This document shows positions 8,780-16,397 of a DNA stretch of 64,000 nucleotides, piece after piece. Source of the stretch: Roseobacter sp. HKCCD6576-2 (GTDB taxonomy: Bacteria > Pseudomonadota > Alphaproteobacteria > Rhodobacterales > Rhodobacteraceae); contig NZ_WVNW01000001.1 in NCBI RefSeq assembly GCF_013179285.1, positions 682,001-746,000 of the forward strand, in the 5' to 3' direction. Each line of letters begins with the position of its first letter. Within the stretch, counting starts at the first letter, position 1. The position numbers and the translations under genes were made by a program. The notes under the pieces are model-generated. The model saw only the letters and a program-made list of their open reading frames with translations, did not search any database and was not told the DNA's origin.

Positions 8780-9778
8780 TCACTGCATTGCCACCGGGCA
8801 GGTGCCGTCATCAGAGAAGTTGTGCACCGTAATCTCGCCCGCGATGATCTGTTCACGTGCCGCGTCCACGGCGGCCATCATCTCTTCGGTGATCAGCTCG
8901 GCATTGTTCTCATCCAGCGCATAGCCGACGCCATCTTCGGCCAGACCGAGAACCACGAGACCGGGCTCGATATCGGTGCCAGCGGTGAAGGCGTTATAAA
9001 CGGCCACATCAACGCGCTTCAGCATCGAGGTCAGAACCTGACCGGGGTGGATGCCGTTTTGGTTCGAGTCCACGCCGATCGACAGGATGCCCTCATCGGC
9101 GGCGGTTTGCAGAACGCCGACACCGGTGCCGCCGGCCGCCGCGTAAACCACATCGGCGCCTTGCGCGATCTGGCCACGGGTCAATTCACCGCCGCGCACC
9201 GGATCGTTCCACGCCGCAGGGGTGGTGCCGGTCATGTTCGCAATCACGGTCGCGTCGGGGTTCGCCGCCACGACGCCCTGGGCATAGCCGCAGCCAAAGC
9301 GCGAGATCAGCGGGATATCCATACCGCCGACAAAGCCCACGGTGCCGCTTTCCGAGGCCATCCCGGCCAGCATGCCAACCAGGAACGAGCCTTCATGCTC
9401 TTGGAAAATGATCGACTGCACATTGGGCTGATCCACCACGCTGTCGATGATCACGAAGGTGGTATCCGGGTAGTCGGGCGCAATGGTTTCCAAGGTCGAA
9501 CCAAAGGCAAAGCCGGCCATCACAATCGGGTTGGACCCGGCTTCGGCCAAGCGGCGGAGCGCTTGCTCACGCTGTGCATCCGACTGCAATTCGATTTCGC
9601 GATATTCGCCACCGGTCTCATCGGCCCAGACCTGTGCGCCATTAAACGCGGCTTCGTTGAACGAGCGGTCAAACTTGCCGCCAAGGTCAAAGACCAGGGC
9701 TGGGCCATCGGCCAAAACCGCCGTCGCGGTCAGCGCCGTTGCCGCAGCTGCGCCAAGCAATGATTTCATCAAGCTCAT
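8780..9778 (-). CDS. BMP family (Med/BmpA) nucleoside-binding protein of the ABC transporter
   Basis: 332 residues with an N-terminal signal peptide (LLGAAAATALTATAVLA-DG) and the BMP-fold features FDLGGKFDRSFNEAAFNG near residue 30, EHEGSFLVGMLAG near 128 and GVDSNQN near 247. No lipobox cysteine is seen, so it should be a soluble periplasmic protein, as in other Gram-negative members. Family members bind nucleosides such as guanosine or adenosine. It is the first gene of the minus-strand transporter operon and has a GC-rich hairpin in its leader. The start at 9778 could also be the internal ATG three codons later. Confidence 0.9.
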   Translation of the reverse strand: MSLMKSLLGAAAATALTATAVLADGPALVFDLGGKFDRSFNEAAFNGAQVWADETGGEYREIELQSDAQREQALRRLAEAGSNPIVMAGFAFGSTLETIAPDYPDTTFVIIDSVVDQPNVQSIIFQEHEGSFLVGMLAGMASESGTVGFVGGMDIPLISRFGCGYAQGVVAANPDATVIANMTGTTPAAWNDPVRGGELTRGQIAQGADVVYAAAGGTGVGVLQTAADEGILSIGVDSNQNGIHPGQVLTSMLKRVDVAVYNAFTAGTDIEPGLVVLGLAEDGVGYALDENNAELITEEMMAAVDAAREQIIAGEITVHNFSDDGTCPVAMQ

Positions 9779-9798
9779 CTAGTATCTCCCAGTTGGTG

Positions 9799-9830
9799 GC
9801 GGGCGCGAACCGATCGGTCTCAGCGCCCGC
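9799..9830 (-). promoter_or_regulatory. leader hairpin upstream of the BMP gene
   Basis: GCGGGCGC at 9799-9806 is perfectly complementary to GCGCCCGC at 9823-9830; the sixteen-base loop itself contains the palindrome ACCGATCGGT. The element begins 21 bases upstream of the BMP start codon. It may be a 5'-leader structure or an operator; no known riboswitch consensus was recognised. Confidence 0.35.
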
Positions 9831-9958
9831 GAGCAAAAGATCTCGTGATCTCTGCACGGAATAAGGGCAAAGCCGGGCGGGGTGGTCAACCGGATTCTGG
9901 TGTTTGGCCGGGTGTGTTGGTGCGACCCAAGGTCAACTCCGCGGCGAATGATGCCGGT

Positions 9959-10375
9959 TTAATCACCGATTGCCTGCTCCATCATCACGGCATGATCTTT
10001 GCCACCATCTGGCAAAGTGTAATAATCTGGGCGTTGCCCGGTTTCGACGAAGCCAGTCCGCTCATAAAGCGACCGGGCCGCGGTATTTGACGCGGCGACT
10101 TCAAGAAATATCCTGCTGGCCTCTGCGTCCCGCGCAAAACGCATGGCCTCGATCACGAGGTGCCGCCCCACGCCTTGCTGCTGCGCCTCTGGTGCAACTG
10201 CTAGGGTCAGAATCTCCGCATCCGGCGGCAAAAGACGGAGCAGCAGGAAGCCGTTCTCATGATGAAAGAGATGGGCCGAGGGCGACGCCAGAAGCGCTTC
10301 AAATTCAGCTTCAGTCCAAGGGCGTTGCGTGTCGAATGCGGCGGCGTGGATCAGCGCGAGTCGGTTTGGTGTCAT
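9959..10375 (-). CDS. rimI: ribosomal-protein-alanine/TsaB-linked N-acetyltransferase, GNAT family
   Basis: A 138-residue single GNAT domain with the acetyl-CoA loop EAQQQGVGRHLV (motif A, about residues 62-73), followed by LEVAASNTAARSLYERTGF, the typical RimI C-terminal motif B with the tyrosine before GF. RimI acetylates the N-terminal alanine of ribosomal protein S18 and other protein N termini. Its ATG overlaps the tsaB stop by four bases; the tsaB-rimI order is very common. The RimI assignment rests on that neighbour and on the motif; a different peptide acetyltransferase is possible. Confidence 0.85.
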   Translation of the reverse strand: MTPNRLALIHAAAFDTQRPWTEAEFEALLASPSAHLFHHENGFLLLRLLPPDAEILTLAVAPEAQQQGVGRHLVIEAMRFARDAEASRIFLEVAASNTAARSLYERTGFVETGQRPDYYTLPDGGKDHAVMMEQAIGD

Positions 10376-11064
10376 GCAAGGATCACAGGGGCCGCATGCC
10401 GCGATGGCGCGGCGTCGGCGGGCCGAACATAGAGCGGGGCAGGGCGTGGATGCGACCCGCCTGCGATGAATTTGGCCATGGCCATCCGGGCAAGCGGTTC
10501 CACGATGTCGATCAGCTCGGCGGGGTGCGCCACAGCGCCGTTGCCAAGTTGCTCAGCAATCCCCGCTGCATTGTGACCGAGAACACGGACGCCATCTGGC
10601 AGATCAAGATGGTCGAGCGATTCCGCAGGGTCAGCTTGCGTCGCCGCACCATCGGTCACACCCACCCTGAAGAGTTGTAGATAAGCGGTATTGCGCGGCC
10701 CGGGCAGGCTGACCAACTCCGCGCTTGCTCCGGTGGCACCAGCCATTCCACGCATCATTTCAAAGCTAGAGACGCCAATCGCGGGGATGCCAAGCCCAAG
10801 CGCCAACCCACGCGCGGCCGAAACCGCAATGCGCAACCCCGTGAAATTGCCCGGGCCGATGCCGACGCCAATTGCGGTCAGATCACTTGGCGCGACGCCC
10901 TCGCCCGCCATTATCTCTTGGATCAGCGGCATCAGGGCCTCTGCCTGCCCCTTTTTCATCGCCTCCTGGCGTGTGGCCAAAATCTGATCGCCCGAGACGA
11001 GAGCGGCCGCGCAATGCGCGGCCGATGTATCAAACGCCAGTAGAATTGGGTCAGACCGCGACAG
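10372..11064 (-). CDS. tsaB: tRNA threonylcarbamoyladenosine biosynthesis protein TsaB (apparent CTG start)
   Basis: TsaB is the inactive-kinase partner of TsaD in making t6A37 on ANN-decoding tRNAs. The conserved N terminus (ILLAFDTSAAHCAAALVSGD) and GVGIGPGNFTGLRIAVSAARGLA are present. The first usual start, TTG at 10978-10980, would remove the whole first beta strand. Reading upstream, no in-frame ATG, GTG or TTG occurs before the stop codon at 11122-11124. A CTG at 11062-11064 lies six bases after a clean GGAGG, giving 230 residues and the full fold, so I chose it. The gene would then overlap the nfu 3' end by 14 bases. ATT at 11044-11046 is a less likely start. Confidence 0.75.
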   Translation of the reverse strand: MSRSDPILLAFDTSAAHCAAALVSGDQILATRQEAMKKGQAEALMPLIQEIMAGEGVAPSDLTAIGVGIGPGNFTGLRIAVSAARGLALGLGIPAIGVSSFEMMRGMAGATGASAELVSLPGPRNTAYLQLFRVGVTDGAATQADPAESLDHLDLPDGVRVLGHNAAGIAEQLGNGAVAHPAELIDIVEPLARMAMAKFIAGGSHPRPAPLYVRPADAAPSRHAAPVILA

Positions 11065-11614
11065 GGCGGACCTCCAACACTTCAGGAATGTAATGGCGCA
11101 GCAGGTTCTCGATGCCCATTTTCAGAGTCAGCGTCGAAGAGGGGCAGCCGGCGCAAGCGCCTTGCATATGCAGATAGACCACACCCCGATCAAAGCCATG
11201 GAAGGTGATGTCGCCGCCATCCTGCGCCACGGCGGGGCGCACCCGTGTGTCGAGCAACTCTTTGATTTGGCCGACAATCTCCGCGTCTTCACCGCTATGC
11301 TCGGCATGGCCACCGGTGCCGCCACCTTCGCCATCCATCACAGGTGCACCGGATTGGAAATGCTCCATAATCGCGCCGAGAATGGCGGGTTTCACATGAT
11401 CCCATTCCACGGCCTCGGCCTTGGTGACCGTCACGAAATCGGTGCCGAAGAACACGCCGGTGACGCCTTCCACTGCGAAGACCCGGCTGGCCAGCGGCGA
11501 TTTGTCCGCCGTCTCCGCGCTTGGGAAATCCGCTGTTCCCATCTCCAACACGGTCTGGCCGGGCAGGAATTTGAGCGTCGCAGGGTTTGGGGTCGATTCG
11601 GTTTGGATGAACAT
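11051..11614 (-). CDS. nfu: Nfu/NifU-type iron-sulfur carrier protein
   Basis: 187 residues: an N-terminal Nfu_N domain (FIQTESTPNPATLKFLPG, residues 2-19) joined by a Gly/His-rich linker (about 92-110) to a C-terminal NifU domain with the cluster-binding CAGC motif (C154, C157) followed by PSS. Such A-type/Nfu proteins deliver 4Fe-4S clusters to client enzymes. A 17-base near-consensus Irr box at 11673-11689, about 60 bases upstream of the start, points to control by iron/heme status. The following tsaB gene overlaps its 3' end. Confidence 0.92.
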   Translation of the reverse strand: MFIQTESTPNPATLKFLPGQTVLEMGTADFPSAETADKSPLASRVFAVEGVTGVFFGTDFVTVTKAEAVEWDHVKPAILGAIMEHFQSGAPVMDGEGGGTGGHAEHSGEDAEIVGQIKELLDTRVRPAVAQDGGDITFHGFDRGVVYLHMQGACAGCPSSTLTLKMGIENLLRHYIPEVLEVRPVAV

Positions 11615-11672
11615 CGCAGCATATCCTTAGCGGTTTGGTCAGATATGCGCCTCGCAGCGCGGGAAGTCAAGT

Positions 11673-11689
11673 TTTGGAATGATTCTAAA
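11673..11689 (-). promoter_or_regulatory. candidate Irr box (iron control element) upstream of nfu
   Basis: TTTGGAATGATTCTAAA differs at one position from the alphaproteobacterial Irr (ICE) consensus TTTAGAATNATTCTAAA. It lies 59-75 bases upstream of the nfu start codon, in the promoter region. Irr is a Fur-family regulator that responds to heme and represses iron-using functions when iron is scarce (established family knowledge). Binding here is inferred. Confidence 0.65.
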
Positions 11690-11749
11690 TCAGAGGATTC
11701 CGATAGAAACGACGCCGCGTCGCCGCCGGGATAGGGCGGTGACACTGTG

Positions 11750-12205
11750 TCAGGTAATTTGTTCCAACTGCTCTTTTGACATCTCACCAGGCACAATCGT
11801 CATCGGGACAGGCAAGGTGCCCGCGCTTTTCGTCAACGCGGTCACAAGCGGCCCAGGCCCGCCTTTGCCGGTGCCCGCCCCCAGGACCAATACACCGATC
11901 TCGGGATCATCGCGCACCTGCGCCAAAATCTCTGTCTCCGGCTCGCCTTCCCGAATGACCAACTCCGGATCCACCCCCTGCCGGTCCCGCATCCACTTGG
12001 CGAAGACGTTGAAATGCGCCTCGATCCGCTCGCGGGCCTCCGCGCGCATCATCTCGCCCACGCCAATCCAGTGGTTGAACTCATCGGGCGGGATCACCGA
12101 CAATATCTCCACACCGCCGCCGGTATGGGCGGCCCGCATCGCGGCGAACCGCATCGCGTTCAGGCATTCGCGGGTGTCATCAAGCACCACTAGAAACTTG
12201 CGCAT
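11750..12205 (-). CDS. universal stress protein (UspA family)
   Basis: 151 residues of a single Usp domain: FLVVLDDTRECLNAMRFA at the N terminus and the ATP-binding-type loop VLGAGTGKGGPGPLV near residue 108. Usp proteins are soluble, often dimeric, ATP-binding and induced by starvation or stress; no enzyme activity is assigned. It stands alone: 135 bases separate its stop from the nfu start, and a divergent DUF1905 gene begins 80 bases from its own start. Start ATG at 12203-12205. Confidence 0.88.
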   Translation of the reverse strand: MRKFLVVLDDTRECLNAMRFAAMRAAHTGGGVEILSVIPPDEFNHWIGVGEMMRAEARERIEAHFNVFAKWMRDRQGVDPELVIREGEPETEILAQVRDDPEIGVLVLGAGTGKGGPGPLVTALTKSAGTLPVPMTIVPGEMSKEQLEQIT

Positions 12206-12284
12206 GGGTCAGTCCCTCCGGTGGGGCAGAATGGCGTGAAGCGGCGCCCCTTGCAACGGCTTTGACACCGGCTACTCTTGCGAC

Positions 12285-12752
12285 ATGTCGTTCTACCCGT
12301 TTCAGTTCAAGGCGCCTGTGACGCGACAGCACATGGGCAAAGAGCTGTATTACACCGTCGTGGTCCTGCCAGTCGATCTTGAGCCGCACCTGCCGTTTGA
12401 TCGATTTCCACGGCTGCGGGTCGAGGGGGAGGTGGATGGCGTGCCGATTGAGGGCACATTCATGCCCGGCGGCGGCTATTTCTACCTGATGACCCCGCGC
12501 AAGCTTCTGAAAAAGCTTGGCAAAGAGGTTGGGGACGAGGTGACGGTCGAGTTCGGCGTCGCCGACCAAGATGCGGTGCATATGCCGCCGGAATTAGCCG
12601 AGGCGTTCGACGAGGCGCCCGATTTGGCCGAGATCTGGAACAGTTGGACGCCGGGCAAACGCCGCGGCCATGCCCATCGGGTGACAAGCGCCAAGGCCGC
12701 GGAGACGAAGGCCAGACGGGTCGCAGAAATCCTGGATCTATTGGCCGGTTGA
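12285..12752 (+). CDS. DUF1905 / YdeI-OmdA family protein
   Basis: 155 residues. An N-terminal DUF1905 beta barrel (residues 5-95; pattern with VVLPVD and GTFMPGGGYFYLMTPRKL) is followed by a C-terminal bacteriocin-protection helix region with W-xx-WTPGKRRGHAHRV and a basic stretch. Proteins with this pairing (YdeI/OmdA-like) are linked to outer-membrane porin or peptide resistance in enterics, but no biochemical role is known. The 3' end overlaps the convergent aminotransferase gene by 15 bases. Start ATG at 12285. Confidence 0.8.
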   Translation: MSFYPFQFKAPVTRQHMGKELYYTVVVLPVDLEPHLPFDRFPRLRVEGEVDGVPIEGTFMPGGGYFYLMTPRKLLKKLGKEVGDEVTVEFGVADQDAVHMPPELAEAFDEAPDLAEIWNSWTPGKRRGHAHRVTSAKAAETKARRVAEILDLLAG

Positions 12753-13604
12753 ATGGGCCCAGTCCCAATAAAGCTCGCGCGCCTTTCGCGTGACCGGGCC
12801 GATCTGGTAGTTGGTTCCATCAAACTCGGTGACGGGCGTCACCTTATTGAGATTGCCCGACATAAACACCTCATCGGCCTCCCGGAAGTTCTGAAAACTC
12901 AACACCTCTTCGCGCACGGTATAGCCATCGGCCCGTAGGTTCTTGATATGCCGCGCGCGAGTGACCCCGCTCAGGAAGGTGCCATTGGCAATCGGCGTGA
13001 AGACCACGCCATCCCGAACCATGAAAATATTGGCGGTCGCCGTCTCGGCCACATTGCCCATCACATCGGCCACCAAGGCGTTGTCATAGCCTTTCGACAT
13101 CACTTCGGCGAGCATTCGGGCGTTGTTGGGATAGAGGCAGCCAGCCTTTGCATTGGTGACGTTATCAGCCAAAACAGGCCGGTGAAATTGGGTCGTCGTC
13201 AGGCGTGACGCGGCATCGGGCGTGGCCATCGGAATTTCTTCCAGACAGATGGCAAAGCCGGCCGCACCCTCCTTGGGAACGATCCCCATATGCCCGCCAT
13301 CAATCCCCCAATACATCGGGCGAATGTAGATCGGCGTGCCTTTTGGGTAGCGCTTCAACCCCTCCCAGGTGATCTTGACCATCTCTTCCGCACTTACCGT
13401 CGGCGTGATCATCAGAGCGGCGGCCGAGCGGTTGACCCGCTCACAATGGGCCATGAGATCGGGGGCGAGGCCATCCACATGGCGCGCGCCATCAAACACG
13501 GTGGTGCCCAGCCAGGATCCATGATCGGCGGCGCGCATAATCGGAACATCCCCATCATGCCAAGCGCCGTCGAAATAGGTTTTGATATTGCTGCCGGTTG
13601 CCAT
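12738..13604 (-). CDS. class IV aminotransferase, branched-chain type
   Basis: 288 residues of the fold-type IV PLP aminotransferase family. Visible marks are the PLP lysine in NAKAG (K153), the phosphate-binding NVAETATANIFMV segment near residue 190 and SGVTRARHI near 225. It transfers the amino group of branched-chain amino acids to 2-oxoglutarate, the last step in Leu/Ile/Val synthesis or the first in their breakdown. A strong GGAGGGG precedes the ATG at 13602-13604. A small proline-rich protein gene lies 41 bases upstream on the same strand. D-amino-acid or aminodeoxychorismate-lyase activity is the alternative in this family. Confidence 0.85.
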   Translation of the reverse strand: MATGSNIKTYFDGAWHDGDVPIMRAADHGSWLGTTVFDGARHVDGLAPDLMAHCERVNRSAAALMITPTVSAEEMVKITWEGLKRYPKGTPIYIRPMYWGIDGGHMGIVPKEGAAGFAICLEEIPMATPDAASRLTTTQFHRPVLADNVTNAKAGCLYPNNARMLAEVMSKGYDNALVADVMGNVAETATANIFMVRDGVVFTPIANGTFLSGVTRARHIKNLRADGYTVREEVLSFQNFREADEVFMSGNLNKVTPVTEFDGTNYQIGPVTRKARELYWDWAHSTGQ

Positions 13605-13644
13605 GCGCCCCTCCTTCGCCTGTCGGAGGGGAGCATGGGGGAAG

Positions 13645-13785
13645 TTAGGTCAGAGGTCCAGACGTAAACCCAAGCTGATAATCCATGGACCCTTTCTTGG
13701 GCCCGACCGGGCGTGGTTTGGGCGTCGGTTTGACCGGTGTTTCCGCAACCGGCTGTACCGGTGTGTTCTTTGTAAGATATGTCAT
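13645..13785 (-). CDS. small proline/lysine-rich protein (46 residues), unrecognised
   Basis: A short frame starts with ATG at 13783-13785 and stops with TAA at 13645-13647. GGGAGC lies six bases before the ATG, a good ribosome site. The product begins MTYLTKNTPVQPV, continues with PVKPTPKPRPVGPKK (a Pro/Lys repeat) and ends SMDYQLGFTSGPLT. There is no signal peptide or membrane helix, and the middle should be disordered. It precedes the aminotransferase gene by 41 bases on the same strand and may share its transcript. I do not recognise a family. That it is real is inferred from the ribosome site and the biased composition. Confidence 0.55.
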   Translation of the reverse strand: MTYLTKNTPVQPVAETPVKPTPKPRPVGPKKGSMDYQLGFTSGPLT

Positions 13786-13908
13786 GAAAATGCTCCCTCA
13801 GGGTTTGAAGTCGCGGTCAGAGCAGACGCATATAAGTGTGCGATGCTGAAAGTCTAGCCGAATAGTGTAAAAGTTTTGTGCAGAAGTGAACAGACACCCC
13901 TCAGCCAT

Positions 13909-14406
13909 TTAGTTGTCTTCGAAGGTCGCTTCCGCCAGAAGCGCCTGAAGGTCCAAGCGCGTGTTGACCATCTCGAGAGCGCCGTCCGGGTCGCGCGGCC
14001 AATCTTCCGGCGCGCGATCTCGATAGAGTTCGATCCCATTACCATCGGGATCAGAGAGATACACCGCTTCGCTCACTCCGTGATCCGCCGCCCCTTCGAT
14101 GGGCACCCCGGCTGCACGTACCTGTGCCACCGCCTGCGCCAATGCTGGGCGATTGGGATAGAGAAAGGCCGCGTGAAAGAGGCCGGTATGCCCGTCGGGG
14201 GCGGGGCGGCCGCCTTTGCTCGACCAAGTATTCAACCCGATATGGTGATGATACCCGCCTGCCGAAAGAAAGGCTGCCTGATCGCCGTAGCGCTGCTGCA
14301 GTTCAAACCCCAACACATCTTGGTAAAACCCGATGGCCCGGTCCAGATCAGCGACTTTCAGATGTATGTGGCCGATGCAGGTCCCGGCTGGCGCGGTATA
14401 GGGCAT
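13909..14406 (-). CDS. VOC family (glyoxalase/catechol-dioxygenase-like) metalloprotein
   Basis: 165 residues forming paired beta-alpha-beta-beta-beta modules of the vicinal oxygen chelate fold. The first metal-ligand region is [23 protein letters not shown], the central one GGYHHHIGLNTW, and the last YLSDPDGNGIELYRDR with its conserved glutamate. This matches the CatE/catechol 2,3-dioxygenase-like subgroup. The ATG at 14404-14406 is preceded by GGAGG seven bases upstream; the frame extends 29 codons further but without a ribosome site. The substrate cannot be told from sequence. It faces the trpS 3' end across a 187-base space with palindromes. Confidence 0.82.
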   Translation of the reverse strand: MPYTAPAGTCIGHIHLKVADLDRAIGFYQDVLGFELQQRYGDQAAFLSAGGYHHHIGLNTWSSKGGRPAPDGHTGLFHAAFLYPNRPALAQAVAQVRAAGVPIEGAADHGVSEAVYLSDPDGNGIELYRDRAPEDWPRDPDGALEMVNTRLDLQALLAEATFEDN

Positions 14407-14462
14407 GATACGTCCTCCTTCCCGCCAAGGTAACTCTCCGGTCTGGGTCATAAAACCAGCAG

Positions 14463-14495
14463 AGATGCAGAGCATCCGTGCATCTTTGCGCAAAG
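14463..14495. promoter_or_regulatory. paired palindromes upstream of the VOC gene
   Basis: AGATGCA (14463-14469) pairs with TGCATCT (14479-14485), and the perfect 12-base palindrome CTTTGCGCAAAG (14484-14495) overlaps the second arm. They lie 57-89 bases upstream of the VOC start, where operators are expected. No regulator was identified. Confidence 0.35.
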
Positions 14496-14593
14496 CTGTA
14501 CCGTGGTCTTGCCGCCGACCCGCCTAGACACTTGATGACGTCGTGCAAGCCGCACCGCGTCAACCGGCGCAGGCTCGGCAAGATCGTCGCAGA

Positions 14594-15616
14594 TCAGCTG
14601 CGGATCATGCCCACGATGTCATAGGTCTGCTCCAAAATCGGCACCGTGATCTCGCGCGCGCGCTCCGCGCCACGCCCGAGAATCCGGTCGATCTCGGCGG
14701 GATCATCCATCAGGCGCGCCATCTCGCGCGCGATCGGGGAAAGCTTCGCCACCGCCACATCGGCCAGGGCGACTTTGAAATGCCCGAAGAGCGATCCGGC
14801 ATGCATGTCGAGAACGGCTTGCGGCTCAATCTCGGCCAAGGCGGCATAGATATTCACCAGGTTCCGCGCTTCTGCCCGCTCGGCCAGCCCATCCATATTG
14901 TCGGGCAGCGGATCGGGGTCTGTCTTCGCTTTGCGGATCTTCTTGGCAATCGCGTCGGCATCATCGGTCATGTAGATGCAGGACGCGTCGGCGCCAGCCG
15001 ATTTCGACATCTTCTTCGACCCATCGCGGAGGCTCATCACCCGCGTGGCGGCGCCTTCGATCACCGGCTCGGTGATCGGGAAGAAATCGACGCCGAAATC
15101 ATGGTTGAACTTCGTCGCGATGTCGCGGGTCAGTTCCAGGTGCTGTTTCTGGTCCTCGCCCACCGGCACATGCGTTGCATGATACACCAGAATATCCGCC
15201 GCCATCAGGGCCGGATATGCAAAGAGTCCGAGCGACGCGGCTTCGGCGTTTTTACCCGCTTTGTCCTTCCACTGGGTCATCCGACCCATCCAGCCCATCC
15301 GCGCCACGCAGTTGAATACCCAAGCCAATTGCGCGTGTTCCGGCACTTGGCTCTGATTGATCAGGATGCTCTTTTCCGGATCGACCCCACTGGCGATGAA
15401 CCCGGCGCAAAGCTCACGCGTACTCCGCTGGAGATCGGCGGGGTCTTGCCAGACGGTGATCGCATGCAGGTCCACCATGCAATAGACGGTCTCGTGGCTG
15501 CCTGCCTCTTGCATCTCGACGAAATGCTTGATTGCACCCAGGTAATTGCCCAGATGCAGGTCGCCCGACGGTTTGATGCCGGAGAAAACCCGCGGTGTGA
15601 AAGATGATGTGGACAT
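14594..15616 (-). CDS. trpS: tryptophanyl-tRNA synthetase
   Basis: 340 residues, normal for bacterial TrpRS. The class I signatures are present: the HIGH-like GDLHLGN at residues 18-24 inside [19 protein letters not shown], and KMSKS in the C-terminal half. It charges tRNA-Trp with tryptophan in the cytoplasm. I start at the ATG 15614-15616 ([10 protein letters not shown]), as the in-frame codons upstream lack family similarity and AGGCAAGAG precedes this ATG. Nearness to murJ and glnD is a common alphaproteobacterial arrangement, although here a plus-strand rhomboid-like gene lies between. Confidence 0.96.
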   Translation of the reverse strand: MSTSSFTPRVFSGIKPSGDLHLGNYLGAIKHFVEMQEAGSHETVYCMVDLHAITVWQDPADLQRSTRELCAGFIASGVDPEKSILINQSQVPEHAQLAWVFNCVARMGWMGRMTQWKDKAGKNAEAASLGLFAYPALMAADILVYHATHVPVGEDQKQHLELTRDIATKFNHDFGVDFFPITEPVIEGAATRVMSLRDGSKKMSKSAGADASCIYMTDDADAIAKKIRKAKTDPDPLPDNMDGLAERAEARNLVNIYAALAEIEPQAVLDMHAGSLFGHFKVALADVAVAKLSPIAREMARLMDDPAEIDRILGRGAERAREITVPILEQTYDIVGMIRS

Positions 15617-15713
15617 CTCTTGCCTGCCTTGTCGCTGTGCCAACTGCCCTCTGGCTTTCGGCTCCGGCCTCGCTTACCCATGACGCCACGGGCCGTCAAC
15701 CAAGGGACAAACC

Positions 15714-16397
15714 ATGTCAGACCCGAACGCTTCCCCGTTCAACGCCTTGCCGCCGGTGGTGATCGCGCTGGCAGTGGTGATCATCGGGCTTGAGTTGCTG
15801 TTTCAGGCCGCGACCGCCGGGTTCTTGGGCGGGCAGGGTGGTGTCGGCTGGCGCTTGGCGGCAATTGGCGATTACGGCGTCTTGAATGAAGTCGTCGACT
15901 GGATGTTGGCCAACAACACCTATCCGGGCGAACATCTCTTGCGCTTTGTCACCTATCCGCTGATCCATGGCGGCCTTGTCCATGCGCTTTTTGTAGTGGT
16001 TTTCGTTCTGGCCATCGGCAAGATGGTGGCGGAGGTGTTCTCTCCGCTGGCCTTCCTCGCCGTCTTCATGCTCTCGGCGATTGCGGGCGCGCTTGGCTTT
16101 ACGCTCTTGCTTGATAGCCCCTATCCGCTGATCGGCGGCTACCCGGGCGTTTATGGGTTGATAGGCGCTTTCACCTTTCTGCTTTGGGTCAATCTGACGG
16201 CCCGTGGGGCGAACCAATACCGCGCCTTCGTACTCATCGCCGTGCTCTTGATGATCCAGTTGATCTTTGGCGTGATTGACGGGGATTTTGGCAATGTGGT
16301 GGCCAATCTCTCCGGCTTCGCCACCGGTTTCATACTGTCATTTCTGGTCAGTCCCGGCGGCTGGCACCGGGTGCTGGCCAAGCTCCGGCAGCGTTAA
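15714..16397 (+). CDS. rhomboid-fold membrane protein lacking catalytic residues (pseudoprotease)
   Basis: 227 residues with six to seven predicted membrane helices and a rhomboid layout. The helix-2 motif HxxxxHxxxN is H85/H90 with V94 in place of Asn. The helix-4 GxSG motif reads GYPG (P144), and the helix-6 histidine is N198 in VVANLSGFATGF. All three active-site positions are therefore changed, so proteolysis is not expected; bacterial and eukaryotic inactive rhomboids act as membrane chaperones or clients. It is divergent from trpS and overlaps the convergent murJ end by four bases. The fold assignment is by motif; the lack of catalytic residues is seen directly. Confidence 0.8.
   Translation: MSDPNASPFNALPPVVIALAVVIIGLELLFQAATAGFLGGQGGVGWRLAAIGDYGVLNEVVDWMLANNTYPGEHLLRFVTYPLIHGGLVHALFVVVFVLAIGKMVAEVFSPLAFLAVFMLSAIAGALGFTLLLDSPYPLIGGYPGVYGLIGAFTFLLWVNLTARGANQYRAFVLIAVLLMIQLIFGVIDGDFGNVVANLSGFATGFILSFLVSPGGWHRVLAKLRQR

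Noticed and set aside
13854-14045. 63-codon frame on the minus strand next to the VOC gene
   Set aside because: Overlaps the 3' end of the VOC gene in another frame, and the product is arginine-rich with no motif.
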